From Cyanobium sp. CZS25K (lineage in GTDB: Bacteria; Cyanobacteriota; Cyanobacteriia; PCC-6307; Cyanobiaceae): DNA of 64,000 nucleotides. Numbering within the stretch: the stretch's first letter is position 1; each line of letters opens with the position of its first letter. The stretch spans positions 166,425 to 230,424 of the forward strand of contig JAUCZB010000003.1 of assembly GCA_030373325.1 (NCBI GenBank), written 5' to 3'. Under the pieces are notes generated by a model. It was given only the letters and a program-made list of their open reading frames with translations. It was not told where the DNA came from and did not search any database. Position numbers and translations under genes: made by a program. This document shows, piece by piece, positions 9,441 through 18,987 of this stretch.

Positions 9441-10274
9441 TCAGCGGCTGGGGGGGAGCGGCAGGGGATCGGCAGCGCCGCTGGCCAGCACCAGCTGCCG
9501 GTAGGCGGCCGTGGCGATGCAGACCACCAGGGGCCAGGCCACGAAGGCTCCGACCAGGCAGGCCAGCAGCCCCAGGAGCATCAGCAGGCCCCCGATCAGG
9601 GTGAGCAGCAGCACCATCAGCCAGCTGGGGTCCACCAGCTCCCGCCCGCGCTGCAGGGCGGAGCGGGAGCCGGCGCGCTCGAACAGCACGATCTGGGTGA
9701 GGAAGCTCTGGTTGATCGCCAGGTAGATCACGCCCAGCAGCAGCACGCCCAGCAGAAGAAGGAACACCACCGCCAGGCTCAGGCCCAGCACCTCCACCAG
9801 GGTGCGGTTGCTCGCTACGAGCTGGTCGGCGTAGATCCCCAGCAGGGCCAGGGGGCCTCCCACCAGCAGCAGCAGGCCGATCAGGGGCACGAGCACCACC
9901 GCCGCCAGCAGCAGCCAGGCCCGCAGCAGCCGCCCGAACACCTCCCCGTCCCAGCGCATCAGTTGCCCCAGGGAGGGGTGGCCGCCCTGGAGGGCGCTGC
10001 CGGCGCCGCGCACCAGCCCGATGGCACACCAGAGGTTGAGCAGCAGGTTCGCCGTCAGCCCGATCAGGTAGAGCAGCCAGTCGAGGGGATCGCTGGAGGC
10101 CACCCCGCCGCTGCTGATGCGGCTCTGCAGGGGCTGGATCACGAACTGGAGGGCGATGACGATCAGGGGGAAACCCACGAAGGGTCCCGGGCTGCGGCTG
10201 AAGGCCCGCCAGCCCTCCTGGAGCGCATCACCGAAGTCGAGCCGGGGCCCCTGGCGGCCGACGGGTGTGGCCAT
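9441..10274 (-). CDS. Multi-spanning membrane protein of unknown function
   Basis: 277 residues with a short soluble N terminus (LDFGDALQEGWRAF) followed by about six hydrophobic segments, including a long run of Leu/Val near residues 150-180. The pattern of an amphipathic start and paired helices resembles uncharacterised DUF975-like or GDPD-associated membrane domains, but I cannot assign a family. It is convergent with the DUF456 gene (7-nt gap) and downstream of the cysteine desulfurase on the same strand (26-nt gap), so probably co-transcribed with it. Confidence 0.65.
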   Translation of the reverse strand: MATPVGRQGPRLDFGDALQEGWRAFSRSPGPFVGFPLIVIALQFVIQPLQSRISSGGVASSDPLDWLLYLIGLTANLLLNLWCAIGLVRGAGSALQGGHPSLGQLMRWDGEVFGRLLRAWLLLAAVVLVPLIGLLLLVGGPLALLGIYADQLVASNRTLVEVLGLSLAVVFLLLLGVLLLGVIYLAINQSFLTQIVLFERAGSRSALQRGRELVDPSWLMVLLLTLIGGLLMLLGLLACLVGAFVAWPLVVCIATAAYRQLVLASGAADPLPLPPSR

Positions 10275-10300
10275 CGATCCACCTGTGGATGTCCCGAAAG

Positions 10301-11443
10301 CTAGACAGGCGCTCGCAGCTCCGCCACCGCGTCGCGCACGGCCGCCACGGCGACGTCGATGTCCGCCGCCGTCGTCCCCCGGCCCAGACCGAAACGGATT
10401 GAGGCGCCGGCGGCGCGGCGGTCGAGGCCGAGGGCGGCCAGCACGTGGGAGGGGCTGCCCTGGCTGCAGGCCGAACCGCTGCTCACCGCCATCACCCGGC
10501 GCAGCAGCCGGTGCAGGCGACTGCCGTCCACGCCTTCGATCGTGACATTGAGGCTGTGGGGCAGGCAGTGGCGCGGGTGGCCGTTGCGGCGCACACCGCC
10601 GAGGGCCGCCAGCTCCGCCCACAGCCGGTCCCGCAGGGCCCCGAGCCGTCCGGCCCGCTCCTCCCGGTCGGCCAGGGCGCCGGCCACCGCGGCGCCGAGG
10701 CCGACGATCAGGGGCACCGGCAGGGTGCCGCCCCGCAGCCCGCCCTCCTGGCCGCCGCCGAGCTGCTGGGGGGCCAGGGGCACGCCCGGACGCCGCAGCA
10801 GGGCCCCCACCCCCTTGGGGCCGTAGAGCTTATGGCCGCTGAGGCTGAGCAGGTCGATGCCGAGGTCGGCCATGGCCAGCGGGATGTGGCCCACCGCCTG
10901 GGCGGCGTCGCAGTGGAACAGCACCCCCCGGTCGCGGCAGAGGGCGCCGATGCTGGCCAGGGGCTGGAGCACACCGATCTCGTTGTTCGCCGCCATCACC
11001 GACAGCATCAAAGCGTCGGGCTCCAGGGCGTCCGCCAGCCGCGCCGGATCGACCAGGCCATCGGCCCCCACCGGCAGCACGGTGAGCGCAAAGCCGTGGC
11101 GATCCAGCCAGGCCAGCGGCTCCAGCACGGCCCGGTGCTCGCTGGCCAGCGTCACCAGCCGGCGGCGCGGCTCGCCCCGCTCCAGGGCCGCCTCGGCCAC
11201 GCCGCGCAACGCCAGATTGTTGGCTTCGGTGGCGCCGCTGGTGAAGATCACCGCGTCGCTGGCCACCCCCAGCCCCTCGGCCACCCGGGCCCGGGCGATG
11301 TCCACGGCCGCCGCCGCCTCCAGGGCCGGCCGGTGCAGGCGGCTGGAGGGATTGGCGGCGTTTTCCGTCCACCAGGGCGCCATGGCCGCCACCACCGCTG
11401 GATCGCACGGGGTGCTCGCGTGGTGGTCGAGGTACGTCAGCAT
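10301..11443 (-). CDS. Cysteine desulfurase, NifS/IscS family
   Basis: 380 residues. The N terminus YLDHHASTP, the TSGATEANNLA loop, the PLP lysine in SLSGHKLYGPKG and the persulfide-forming cysteine in SSGSACSQG are all present. This PLP enzyme takes sulfur from cysteine for iron-sulfur clusters and other cofactors. The short cysteine loop suggests class I (IscS/NifS) rather than SufS. The start ATG at 11443 is only 6 nt from the divergent start of the next gene, so the promoter must lie within a coding region or one start is misjudged. Long frames on the opposite strand are shadows. Confidence 0.93.
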   Translation of the reverse strand: MLTYLDHHASTPCDPAVVAAMAPWWTENAANPSSRLHRPALEAAAAVDIARARVAEGLGVASDAVIFTSGATEANNLALRGVAEAALERGEPRRRLVTLASEHRAVLEPLAWLDRHGFALTVLPVGADGLVDPARLADALEPDALMLSVMAANNEIGVLQPLASIGALCRDRGVLFHCDAAQAVGHIPLAMADLGIDLLSLSGHKLYGPKGVGALLRRPGVPLAPQQLGGGQEGGLRGGTLPVPLIVGLGAAVAGALADREERAGRLGALRDRLWAELAALGGVRRNGHPRHCLPHSLNVTIEGVDGSRLHRLLRRVMAVSSGSACSQGSPSHVLAALGLDRRAAGASIRFGLGRGTTAADIDVAVAAVRDAVAELRAPV

Positions 11444-11449
11444 GGAGCC

Positions 11450-11998
11450 ATGCTGATCCGTCCCCGCTCCTCCGGTGCCATCGCCCTGCGGCTGGGGGCC
11501 GTTCTGTCCTCGGTCGCCCTGACCTTGGCCTGGTCCCTGGCGCTGCCCCGTCCCGCCGCCGCCCAGGACGACTCCCGCAGCAATGCCGAGAACCGGCCCA
11601 AGGACTTCAGGGTGCTCCAGGACAGGGTGACCCACCGGGGCCGGGAGGTGGTGGGCATCTACGGCCTGGTGAGCGAGCCCGCCCAGCCGGGCATGTGGCG
11701 CGTGCAGGTGTGGGAGGAGCTCGACGACCGGGTGACCGTCGCCACCGACAAGATCGGCTGCAGCCTCACCAGCCCGCTGCGGATCACCGGCACGGCACGC
11801 CGGCTGATCATCCGCGAACTCAATCCGGGCGGGGTCATCACCCCCTCCAACCGGCTTGATCACCTGATGTGGTGGGCCGTCTGCGTGCCCGACCAGGCCG
11901 GCAAGGACCCCGCCACCCTGGGTCCGCTGGCCCGCCAGCTCGGTTACAGCGGCCTGTTGCCCGAACGGGAACAGGTGGTCCTTGGTCCCGGTCGATAG
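11450..11998 (+). CDS. Secreted protein of unknown function
   Basis: 182 residues. A signal peptide is clear: a basic start (LIRPRSS), a hydrophobic core (residues about 12-33) and an AAAQ-DD cleavage-like site. The mature part has two cysteines (KIGCS and AVCVP) that could form a disulfide, and a GTARRL...NPGG core. I do not recognise a family. It lies 9 nt upstream of the response regulator start and may be co-transcribed with it. Divergent from the cysteine desulfurase with almost no intergenic space. Confidence 0.75.
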   Translation: MLIRPRSSGAIALRLGAVLSSVALTLAWSLALPRPAAAQDDSRSNAENRPKDFRVLQDRVTHRGREVVGIYGLVSEPAQPGMWRVQVWEELDDRVTVATDKIGCSLTSPLRITGTARRLIIRELNPGGVITPSNRLDHLMWWAVCVPDQAGKDPATLGPLARQLGYSGLLPEREQVVLGPGR

Positions 11999-12007
11999 AT
12001 TTCCCCC

Positions 12008-12805
12008 ATGAGCCAGGATCCCAACGCCCCCACCGGCCCCATCTCCGAGTCCTCTGGTCTGGAGGAGGTGGCTGAAGCCCCCGCCAGCACCCCGGTGCGG
12101 CTGCTGCTGGTGGACGACGAGCCCGGCCTGCGCACGGCGGTGAAGGCCTACCTGGAGGACGAGGGTTTTGCCGTCACCACCGCCAATGACGGCGAGGAAG
12201 GCTGGACAGCGGCCCAGGCCCAGATGCCCGATGTGGTGATCACCGACGTGATGATGCCCCGCTGCGACGGCTACGGCCTGCTGAAGCGGCTGCGGGCCGA
12301 TGAGCGGCTCGGGGGCACCCCGGTGATCTTCCTGACGGCCAAGGGCATGACGGCCGACCGCATCGCCGGCTTCCAGGCCGGCGCCGACGACTACATCCCC
12401 AAGCCGTTCGACCCCGACGAACTGGTGGCCCGGGTGCGCAACGTGGTGCGCCGTCAGGAGCGGCTGCTGGCGGAGGCAGCCCGCTTCGCCGATGCCGACA
12501 TCGGTGCCATGGCCCGTCAGATCACCGAGATCCGCTCGATGCTGGGGGGCGGCGGTGGCTCCGGCAGCGGGGGTGGTGGCAGCGCCAGGAAGCCCGTCAG
12601 CGATGTCAAGCTCGACTTCACGCCCCGCGAGGCCAGCGTTCTGCAGCTGGTGGCGGAAGGGATGATGAACAAGGAGATTGCCCGCCGGCTGGAAACCTCG
12701 ATCCGCAACGTCGAGAAGTACGTGAGCCGGCTGTTCATCAAGACCGGCACCGCCAGCCGCACCGAGTTAGTGCGCTTCGCCCTCGAGCACAGCCTGGTGG
12801 ATTGA
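12008..12805 (+). CDS. NarL/LuxR-type response regulator, Ycf29-like
   Basis: 265 residues. An N-terminal receiver follows a 28-residue disordered start: acidic pair in LLLVDDEPG, phospho-acceptor Asp80 in VITDVMMP, Thr in FLTAKG and Lys in IPKPFDPDEL. A glycine/serine linker (about 179-193) leads to a LuxR helix-turn-helix (TPREASVLQLVAEG, NKEIARRL, RNVEKYVSRLF). It is probably a transcription factor controlled by phosphorylation. The organisation resembles Ycf29 of cyanobacteria and red plastids, by recall only. No histidine kinase is nearby. Confidence 0.88.
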   Translation: MSQDPNAPTGPISESSGLEEVAEAPASTPVRLLLVDDEPGLRTAVKAYLEDEGFAVTTANDGEEGWTAAQAQMPDVVITDVMMPRCDGYGLLKRLRADERLGGTPVIFLTAKGMTADRIAGFQAGADDYIPKPFDPDELVARVRNVVRRQERLLAEAARFADADIGAMARQITEIRSMLGGGGGSGSGGGGSARKPVSDVKLDFTPREASVLQLVAEGMMNKEIARRLETSIRNVEKYVSRLFIKTGTASRTELVRFALEHSLVD

Positions 12806-12824
12806 CGCCGTCCACCCCCCACCG

Positions 12825-13796
12825 GTGAACCTGCCGCCGGGCTGGTTGCCGGCCCGTCTCAACGACGGCTGGGCCTACCGCGACCGCATCGATCCGGCCG
12901 CGGCCGGGATGGGCGTCCTGGGCCATTACGCAGGCCGCTACACCCACTCCAGCCGGGCCGAGTGGGAACGGCGCCTCGCCGATGGAGAGATCAGCCGCAA
13001 TGGAGAACCGCTGCGGGCCGATGTGCTCCTCGCCGGCGGCGATCGCCTGGTGTGGCGCCGTCCTCCCTGGCAGGAGCCCGCCGTGCCGGCCGGTTGGGAC
13101 GTGATCCACGACGACGGCGATGTGCTGGTGATCGACAAGCCCAGCGGCCTGCCGGTGCTGCCGGCGGGCGGCTACCTGGAGCACACCGTGCTGCGTCAGC
13201 TGGAGCGCCGCCATGGCGACGACCCCGCCGGCGTTCCGCGCCCGGTGCACCGCCTGGGGCGCTTCACCTCCGGCCTGCTGGTGTGTGCGCGCCGGCCGGC
13301 CAGCCGCGCCTGGCTGAGCGCGCAACTGCGGGAGAGCAGCGGCCCGGCCGGGGAGGGGGGAGCGGTGCCGCGCTGCCGCAAGATCTACCGCACGTTGCTG
13401 GTGCCGGGCGCCCTGGCGCAGGAGCCCGGCGATCCCCTGCCGATCACCACGCCGATCGGGCAGCAGGATCATCCGTTGCTGGGGCGCATCTGGTGTGCCG
13501 CTCCTGACGGCCTGGACGCCAGCAGCCTCCTGACCCTGCTGATGCTCCGAGAGGACGGGGATCTGGCCCAGGTGGAGATCGCCACGGGCCGGCCCCATCA
13601 GATCCGCATCCATTGTGCCGCTGTCGGGGCGCCCCTGCTGGGGGATCGGCTGTATCGGGCCGGCGGTTCGGCCCGGGCGGAGGTGCTGCCGGGGGAGGGG
13701 GGCTACCGGCTCCATGCCCATCGGCTGAGCCTGAGCGGACCCGATGGGGCCAGCCTCGGCTGGGAGGCACCGCTGCCGGCGTGGGGCTGGGGCTGA
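12825..13796 (+). CDS. RluA-family pseudouridine synthase-like protein with Gly at the catalytic Asp position
   Basis: 323 residues, GTG start. The RluA fold is recognisable: VLVIDKPSGLPVLP, then VHRLGRFTSGLLV, and the C-terminal GRPHQIRIH and PLLGDRLY motifs. In RluA enzymes the second motif is HRLD-x-x-TSG, where Asp attacks the uracil. Here residue 145 is Gly (codon GGG). Either the protein belongs to a divergent subgroup using another residue, or it is an RNA-binding pseudoenzyme. The rest of the protein looks intact and under selection. 19 nt downstream of the response regulator. Confidence 0.85.
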   Translation: MNLPPGWLPARLNDGWAYRDRIDPAAAGMGVLGHYAGRYTHSSRAEWERRLADGEISRNGEPLRADVLLAGGDRLVWRRPPWQEPAVPAGWDVIHDDGDVLVIDKPSGLPVLPAGGYLEHTVLRQLERRHGDDPAGVPRPVHRLGRFTSGLLVCARRPASRAWLSAQLRESSGPAGEGGAVPRCRKIYRTLLVPGALAQEPGDPLPITTPIGQQDHPLLGRIWCAAPDGLDASSLLTLLMLREDGDLAQVEIATGRPHQIRIHCAAVGAPLLGDRLYRAGGSARAEVLPGEGGYRLHAHRLSLSGPDGASLGWEAPLPAWGWG

Positions 13797-13813
13797 GGGG
13801 GCGCCCCGGAGGT

Positions 13814-14560
13814 TCAGCCCCGCTCGAAGGCGATCAGGCGGGAGAAATAGAACGGCGCCTGGTTGAGGCTGCGGTGGACCGGGCGGAAGCCGGCGGCGGC
13901 GGCCGCCGCCACGATGCCGTCCTCCCGCAGGGTGTAGGCGCGGGTGGTCTTGCTCGGCCCGGGGAACAGCTGGCCGATCTGCTTGAGGACCGCCAGCAGC
14001 GGCGTGTAGGGGGCGAAGCTGACGATCAGCTGCCGCTCGGCCATGGCCGCCAGGTGCCGCACCATCGCTTCGGCGGCCGCCTGGGGATAGTGAATGAAGA
14101 CGTCCAGGCAGATCACCGTGTCGTAGCGGCCCTGGAGGCTTTCCAGATCGGAAGCGATGAAGCTGAGCTGCTCCGCCGGCAGGCCCGCCTCGACGGCGCG
14201 ACGGCTGGCTTCGGCCACCATCGCGGCCGAGAGATCGCTGGCGGCGATCGAGCCGGCCCCCAGGGCCGCCAGGGGCAGGCTGAGGCTGCCGACGCCACAG
14301 CCGGCATCGCAGAAGCTGCGGTTCGCCAGGTCGCCCTGCTGCTGCAGCCAGGCCAGCACCGCATCCACGGTCTTCTGGTGGCCGATGCGGATGTTGCGCT
14401 GGACCCGGTTCACCTCCTCGCTGTCGCTGTAGATGCGGTTCCAGCGCTCGAACCCGGTGCTTTCGAAATAGGCCTGCACCTCCGCTTTCTCTGCCTCCTT
14501 CACGGCCTCCTTCACGGCCTCCTGCTCGGCTGGAGCGGGGTGTTGCAGTTCCGGGGGCAT
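13814..14560 (-). CDS. chlM: Magnesium-protoporphyrin IX methyltransferase
   Basis: 248 residues. ChlM methylates the C13 propionate of Mg-protoporphyrin IX using SAM, in chlorophyll synthesis. The SAM-binding [14 protein letters not shown] motif follows a typical [16 protein letters not shown] start, and the late VFIHYP and SFAPYTPLL segments are characteristic. The first 28 residues include an Ala/Glu/Lys repeat ([14 protein letters not shown]) from a 12-bp DNA duplication. Downstream of nagA on the same strand (31-nt gap) and convergent with the RluA-like gene. Confidence 0.95.
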   Translation of the reverse strand: MPPELQHPAPAEQEAVKEAVKEAEKAEVQAYFESTGFERWNRIYSDSEEVNRVQRNIRIGHQKTVDAVLAWLQQQGDLANRSFCDAGCGVGSLSLPLAALGAGSIAASDLSAAMVAEASRRAVEAGLPAEQLSFIASDLESLQGRYDTVICLDVFIHYPQAAAEAMVRHLAAMAERQLIVSFAPYTPLLAVLKQIGQLFPGPSKTTRAYTLREDGIVAAAAAAGFRPVHRSLNQAPFYFSRLIAFERG

Positions 14561-14591
14561 GGCGCGCAGGGCCGTTCAGGTGGGGCGGATC

Positions 14592-15803
14592 CTAGGGAGT
14601 TGGCGCAGAGCCAGGACCCTGCTGCCCGCCGGGGATCGTCTCCGGCCGGCGCCAGCGCAGGTCTCCGTTCGCCGCGCTCCAGCGCAGGGTGTTCCCCAGG
14701 GGCTGCCCCAGCAGCAGCTGCTCCAGAGGCCGGTGCTCCCCCAGCAGGCGCCGGGGAGCGAGGGTCGCGGCGGCGATCGCGGCTGGCGTCTGGCCGCTCC
14801 AGCCGGCCAGACGCCGCACCCCCTCCAGCAGCGGCAGGCTGACCCCGGCCAGGGTGCCGTCCTCCAGCCGGCAGCTGCCCTCCTTCACCAGCAGGACCCG
14901 ATCGTCCCAGCGGTGGGCGCCGTCGGCGAGTCCGTAGGGGGCCAGGGCATCGCTGACGATCACCAGCTGGCGGGGCGCCAGCCGCTGCAGCAGCACTGCC
15001 ATGGTCGGGGCCACGTGGACGCCATCGGCGATCAGCCCCAGGGCCACCTCCCCATCCAGCAGCGCCGCGCCGACGGGTCCCGGGGCGCGATGCTGCAGGC
15101 CGCCCATGGCATTGAGGCTGTGGGTGAGCATCCCCACCCCTCGCCCGAAGGCCTGGCGGGCCTGAACCTCATCGGCGCCGCTGTGGCCCAGGCTCACCAC
15201 CACGCCGGCGGACCGCAGGTCCTCGATCACCTCGGCGGCACCGTCCAGTTCCGGTGCCAGGGTCACCAGGGCGACATCGGCCTCGGCGCCCCCCGCGAAT
15301 CCGTCGATCAGTTCCGCCAACGCCGCCCTGCTGGGGGCCTGCAGGTGCTGGGCGGGGTGGGCGCCGCGCCGCTCCGGCGCCAGGAACGGCCCCTCGAGGT
15401 GGGCGCCCAGCAGCCGGCAGCGGCCGGGTCGGTGCCGGTGGCGGGCCTCGGCCAGCACTGCCAGGGCCTGGCGCAGGCCCCCCGGGGCGCAGGTCACCAG
15501 GGTGGGGCAGATGGCGTCCACCCCATCCCGCCAGAGCAGCTCCAGCAGCGACTGCAGCTGGGGCAGATCGCCCGGGGTGAGTTCGGGGAAGGCCAGCCCC
15601 AGCCCGCCGTTGATCTGCAGGTCCACGCCCCCAAGGGACAGCCAGTCGCCGCCCCAGTCCTCGCCGCCGGCCCGGCTCCCCGGCGGTATCGGCAGCACCC
15701 GGGCGATCAGCCCGTCGCCGTCGATACCGACCCGCCAGCGCCACCCCGCGTCGCCGCAGGTCGGGTCGACGCCGGCCAGCTGCAGGTTGGTCAGCCAGCG
15801 CAT
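14592..15803 (-). CDS. nagA: N-acetylglucosamine-6-phosphate deacetylase
   Basis: About 403 residues from ATG 15803 (MRWLTN); an in-frame ATG at 15833 would add ten residues and come within 18 nt of purE. The amidohydrolase barrel shows HLEGPFL (metal-binding Glu), SLGHSGA and THSLNAM (metal-binding His), and VSDALAPYG (catalytic Asp). It removes acetate from GlcNAc-6-phosphate during amino-sugar recycling. It lies upstream of chlM and divergent from purE. Confidence 0.92.
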   Translation of the reverse strand: MRWLTNLQLAGVDPTCGDAGWRWRVGIDGDGLIARVLPIPPGSRAGGEDWGGDWLSLGGVDLQINGGLGLAFPELTPGDLPQLQSLLELLWRDGVDAICPTLVTCAPGGLRQALAVLAEARHRHRPGRCRLLGAHLEGPFLAPERRGAHPAQHLQAPSRAALAELIDGFAGGAEADVALVTLAPELDGAAEVIEDLRSAGVVVSLGHSGADEVQARQAFGRGVGMLTHSLNAMGGLQHRAPGPVGAALLDGEVALGLIADGVHVAPTMAVLLQRLAPRQLVIVSDALAPYGLADGAHRWDDRVLLVKEGSCRLEDGTLAGVSLPLLEGVRRLAGWSGQTPAAIAAATLAPRRLLGEHRPLEQLLLGQPLGNTLRWSAANGDLRWRRPETIPGGQQGPGSAPTP

Positions 15804-15851
15804 CCAGGCAGCCTCGGGGCGGGACAATGCCATCCTCGCTGCCCCCGTCCC

Positions 15852-16409
15852 ATGGATCCCGATCCCGCCGCCTCCATGCCAACCGCCCCTGCCCGGGTGG
15901 CGATCGTCATGGGCAGCGATTCCGATCTGCCCACGCTGGAGCCGGCCGTGCGGATCCTTGAGCAGCTGGGGGTCGCCAGCGAGGTGCGGGTGCTCTCGGC
16001 CCACCGCACGCCATGGGAGATGGCGGCCTTCGCCGAGGCCGCCGCCTCCCGGGGCTTCCAGGTGATCATCGCCGGCGCCGGCGGTGCGGCCCACCTGCCC
16101 GGCATGGTGGCGGCCTTCTCGATGCTGCCGGTGATCGGTGTGCCCGTGCGCAGCCAGGCCCTCTCAGGGGTGGATTCCCTCCATTCGATCGTGCAGATGC
16201 CGGCGGGGATCCCGGTCGCCACGGTGGCCATCGGCGGCGGCCTCAACGCCGGACTGCTGGCGGCCTCCATCCTGGCCACCGCCGACCCCGGACTCGCCGA
16301 GGCCCTGGAGGCCTACCGGCGCGGCCTCCACGATCAGGTGGTGGCCAAGGATGCGCGCTTGCAGGCCCTGGGCAGCGCCGCCTACCTGGAAGCCATGGGC
16401 CAGGGATGA
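15852..16409 (+). CDS. purE: N5-carboxyaminoimidazole ribonucleotide mutase
   Basis: 185 residues. The class I PurE signature is clear: [33 protein letters not shown] and [11 protein letters not shown]. It converts N5-CAIR to CAIR in purine synthesis. An alternative ATG at 15876 ([10 protein letters not shown]) would remove an eight-residue tail. Divergent from nagA. The purK partner is not in the window. Confidence 0.96.
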   Translation: MDPDPAASMPTAPARVAIVMGSDSDLPTLEPAVRILEQLGVASEVRVLSAHRTPWEMAAFAEAAASRGFQVIIAGAGGAAHLPGMVAAFSMLPVIGVPVRSQALSGVDSLHSIVQMPAGIPVATVAIGGGLNAGLLAASILATADPGLAEALEAYRRGLHDQVVAKDARLQALGSAAYLEAMGQG

Positions 16410-16488
16410 GGCGCTGGCCGTTGCCGGCCCGGCAGGCCAAGCTGGACGGCGATCGTCGATCCACCGGGGCCATGCCCTGCTCCCGCTG

Positions 16489-17574
16489 ATGCTCGAGCGG
16501 CTGGTGCTGCCCCCATGGCTGCGGTTCTCCCTGGCCCTGCCCCTGCTGGTGCTCAACCTGTGGGTGCTGCGCCAGCTGCTGGTGCCACTGGCCCCGTTCC
16601 CGGCCCTGTTCCTGACGGCCGCCCTGCTGGCCTTCTTGCTCGACATCCCCAGCCGCTGGCTGATCCAGCGGGGGCTGCCGCGGGGGCTGGCCCTGCTGCT
16701 GGTGCTGGGCCTGAGCCTCTCGGTGGTGGTGCTGGCGGCCCTGGTGCTGGTGCCCCGGCTGGTGGAGCAGCTCGGCGACCTGGTGCTGGCCCTGCCCAGC
16801 TGGCTGGCCCAGGGGGAAACGCTGCTGGGGCAGCTGCAGAGCTGGGCCACCGAGCGGGGGCTGCCCACCGATTTTGGCGGGCTCAGCAGCGACCTGATCA
16901 CCCGCACCAGCAAGATTGCCTCCCAGCTGAGCCAGCAGGTGCTGGGGATCCTGGGGGCCACCGTGAGCATCACCGTCAACACGGTGATCGTGCTGGTGCT
17001 GGCGGTCTTCCTGCTGCTGGGGGGCGAGGGCATCGCCAGGGGGCTGGTCGAGTGGCTGCCTGCACCCACACGCGCCCTGGTGCTCAGCACCCTGGACCGC
17101 ACCTTCCGGGGCTACTTCGCCGGCCAGGTGGTGCTGGCCCTGATCCTCAGCGCTGCCCAGAGCCTGGTGTTCACCCTGCTCGGGATTCCCTACGGCGTGC
17201 TGTTCGCCGTGGCGATCGGCTTCACCACCCTGATTCCGTATGCCAGTGCCCTCACCATCGTGGTGGTCAGCGTGCTGCTGGCCCTCCAGGATCCACGCAC
17301 CGGCCTGGAGGTGCTGGCCGTGGCGATCAGTGTCGGTCAGGTGGTGGATCAGGTGATCCAGCCGCGGCTGATGGGGTCGATCGTGGGGCTGCAACCGGCC
17401 TGGTTGCTCATCAGCCTGCCGATCGGGGCCCGGCTGGGGGGGCTGCTGGGGCTGGGCGAACTGCTGGGCCTGCTGCTGGCGGTGCCGGTGGCCAGCTGCG
17501 CCAAGACCTTCCTCGATGCCTGGGCCCTGCGGCTTCGCGCCGAACCGTTCAGGGCTCCGCCGGCGCCGGAATGA
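16489..17574 (+). CDS. AI-2E family transporter (PerM-like membrane protein)
   Basis: 361 residues. Seven to eight hydrophobic segments are arranged as in AI-2E/PerM proteins, with the central amphipathic helix (about 95-150), the [18 protein letters not shown] segment, and [19 protein letters not shown] followed by [19 protein letters not shown] near the C terminus. Family members export small molecules or act as ion antiporters; the substrate is not predictable. The last 26 nt overlap the end of cysC on the other strand. Confidence 0.88.
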   Translation: MLERLVLPPWLRFSLALPLLVLNLWVLRQLLVPLAPFPALFLTAALLAFLLDIPSRWLIQRGLPRGLALLLVLGLSLSVVVLAALVLVPRLVEQLGDLVLALPSWLAQGETLLGQLQSWATERGLPTDFGGLSSDLITRTSKIASQLSQQVLGILGATVSITVNTVIVLVLAVFLLLGGEGIARGLVEWLPAPTRALVLSTLDRTFRGYFAGQVVLALILSAAQSLVFTLLGIPYGVLFAVAIGFTTLIPYASALTIVVVSVLLALQDPRTGLEVLAVAISVGQVVDQVIQPRLMGSIVGLQPAWLLISLPIGARLGGLLGLGELLGLLLAVPVASCAKTFLDAWALRLRAEPFRAPPAPE

Positions 17575-18205
17575 TGCCGCGCCGCTCCAGTTCGGCCATC
17601 ACCTGGGCCACCGAGTCGTCGAGGCTCTGTTCACCCGTGGCCACCCGCAGCTCGGGGGCCTCGGGGGCCTCGTAGGGGCTGGAGATGCCGGTGAACTCCT
17701 TGATTTCCCCGGCCCGGGCCTTGGCGTAGAGGCCTTTGGTATCCCGTTGCTCGCAGACCTCCAGGTCGGCGGCGCAGTGGATCTCGAGGAAATCGCCCGC
17801 TCCCACGAGGTCCCGGGCCCGCTGGCGGTCCGCCCGGAAGGGGGACACGAAGGCGGTGAGCACCACCACGCCGGCATCCAGGAACAGCTTGGCCACCTCA
17901 CCGATCCGGCGGATGTTCTCCTCCCGGTCGGCGTCGGAGAAGCCCAGATCGCTGCACAGCCCATGGCGCACGTTGTCGCCATCCAGCACGTAGCAGGCCA
18001 GTCCCTGCTCGAACAGGGCCGAATTCACCGCATTGGCCAGGGTGCTCTTCCCCGCCCCCGAGAGTCCCGTGAACCAGAGGATGGCGCTGCGGTGGCCCCG
18101 TTGATGGGCGCGGGCGGCCCGGGTCACGGTGGAGTGGTGCCAGACGATGTTGCTGGAGGCGCCCTGGTTGGTGAGTTCGCCGTAGGGGACCGAGGGGGAG
18201 GTCAT
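17549..18205 (-). CDS. cysC: Adenylylsulfate kinase
   Basis: 218 residues from ATG 18205. Walker A is GLSGAGKST, followed by [21 protein letters not shown] and the [20 protein letters not shown] stretch, all hallmarks of APS kinase. It phosphorylates adenylylsulfate to PAPS. The frame is open upstream through the degraded vapC gene, but homology starts at [13 protein letters not shown], so that extension is not part of the gene. Convergent overlap of 26 nt with the AI-2E gene. Confidence 0.95.
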   Translation of the reverse strand: MTSPSVPYGELTNQGASSNIVWHHSTVTRAARAHQRGHRSAILWFTGLSGAGKSTLANAVNSALFEQGLACYVLDGDNVRHGLCSDLGFSDADREENIRRIGEVAKLFLDAGVVVLTAFVSPFRADRQRARDLVGAGDFLEIHCAADLEVCEQRDTKGLYAKARAGEIKEFTGISSPYEAPEAPELRVATGEQSLDDSVAQVMAELERRGIIPAPAEP

Positions 18206-18248
18206 TGCGCTCTGCTGAAAGCTGGTGGGCCCAGTATCCAACGCTGCC

Positions 18249-18639
18249 CTAGGCAGAGCGGCCGGACCGCCTGGCGAGGGGATTGGTCCAGCGCAGACCG
18301 GGGAAGCGGCAAAATCGCTGTCGTTGGTATGCACGGTCGCCTGGTTTTCAATGGCCAGTGCAGCGATGTGGGCGTCCGTCATCAGGGCTGCCGTGAGCAC
18401 GCCGGCTTCCTGGAAACCTGACAGGAGCGCACATGGCCAAGAGCGGTTTCGATCGCCATGGGCCTTGGCAGGACGGCCCGGCTGGTTGTGATCCGGAGGA
18501 AGCCAAGGGCCACAACCCAGGGGATCGCGACGGGTTGACGACTGCGAATGCCTTGTTCCCACCAGGTCTTGGCCCGCGCATGATCCGGAGCGTCTGAGTT
18601 GTAGGTATAAACCAGAATATTCACATCGGGAATGATCAC
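18249..18639 (-). pseudogene. vapC-type PIN toxin gene broken by two frameshifts
   Basis: The PIN-domain N terminus starts at GTG 18639 ([16 protein letters not shown]) and runs through [12 protein letters not shown] to ETALGHVRS. It then shifts frame near 18420, where the continuation [20 protein letters not shown] appears in another frame. After HTNDSDFA near 18315 a second single-base loss moves the expected [11 protein letters not shown] tail into a third frame, ending at TAG 18251-18249. All three pieces are collinear and recognisable, so the lesions look recent. The GTG overlaps the vapB stop (GTGA). Sequencing error at two sites is the alternative. Confidence 0.8.
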
Positions 18640-18920
18640 GATGTGGGCCGATCTTCTGGGTGGTGTGCAGCCGTGAACTGCTCCACCTCCAGTTCATCCA
18701 CAAGCTGATTCAGCCGCAACGGATCAATGCCTGGCAGGAACCCGCACGCCTGGGCTTGCACCACAAAGGGATGGTCAGTTTCTGGTGACGGCAACTCTCC
18801 GGCCGACAACCCCTGGCGGATCACCGCATTCACCACGTCCTTGAAGCTTCTCCCGGACAGGCGGGCTGTGCGGTTGAGCTCTGCGGCAAGGTCGTCATTG
18901 AGCGTCAACGTTGTACGCAC
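18636..18920 (-). CDS. VapB-type ribbon-helix-helix antitoxin
   Basis: 94 residues. The N terminus [19 protein letters not shown] followed by [16 protein letters not shown] is a ribbon-helix-helix DNA-binding fold as in VapB/CopG antitoxins. The C-terminal half would wrap the toxin. Its stop overlaps the GTG start of the broken vapC gene. The antitoxin remains intact though its toxin is disrupted, so it may persist as a repressor or be decaying. Confidence 0.82.
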   Translation of the reverse strand: MRTTLTLNDDLAAELNRTARLSGRSFKDVVNAVIRQGLSAGELPSPETDHPFVVQAQACGFLPGIDPLRLNQLVDELEVEQFTAAHHPEDRPTS

Positions 18921-18987
18921 GCAGCATCTCCTTCTTCAGGCGTCATGATGTTCAAGCGCTGGCCGGTCAAGATCCATCGGCTGTTGA

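Noticed and set aside
10445..11449. Upstream extension of the secreted protein, antisense to the cysteine desulfurase
   Set aside because: The signal peptide begins at ATG 11450. The extension would bury it and has no family content.
18206..18703. N-terminal extension of cysC through the vapC region
   Set aside because: The extension contains the frame-shifted PIN fragment; APS kinase homology starts after ATG 18205.
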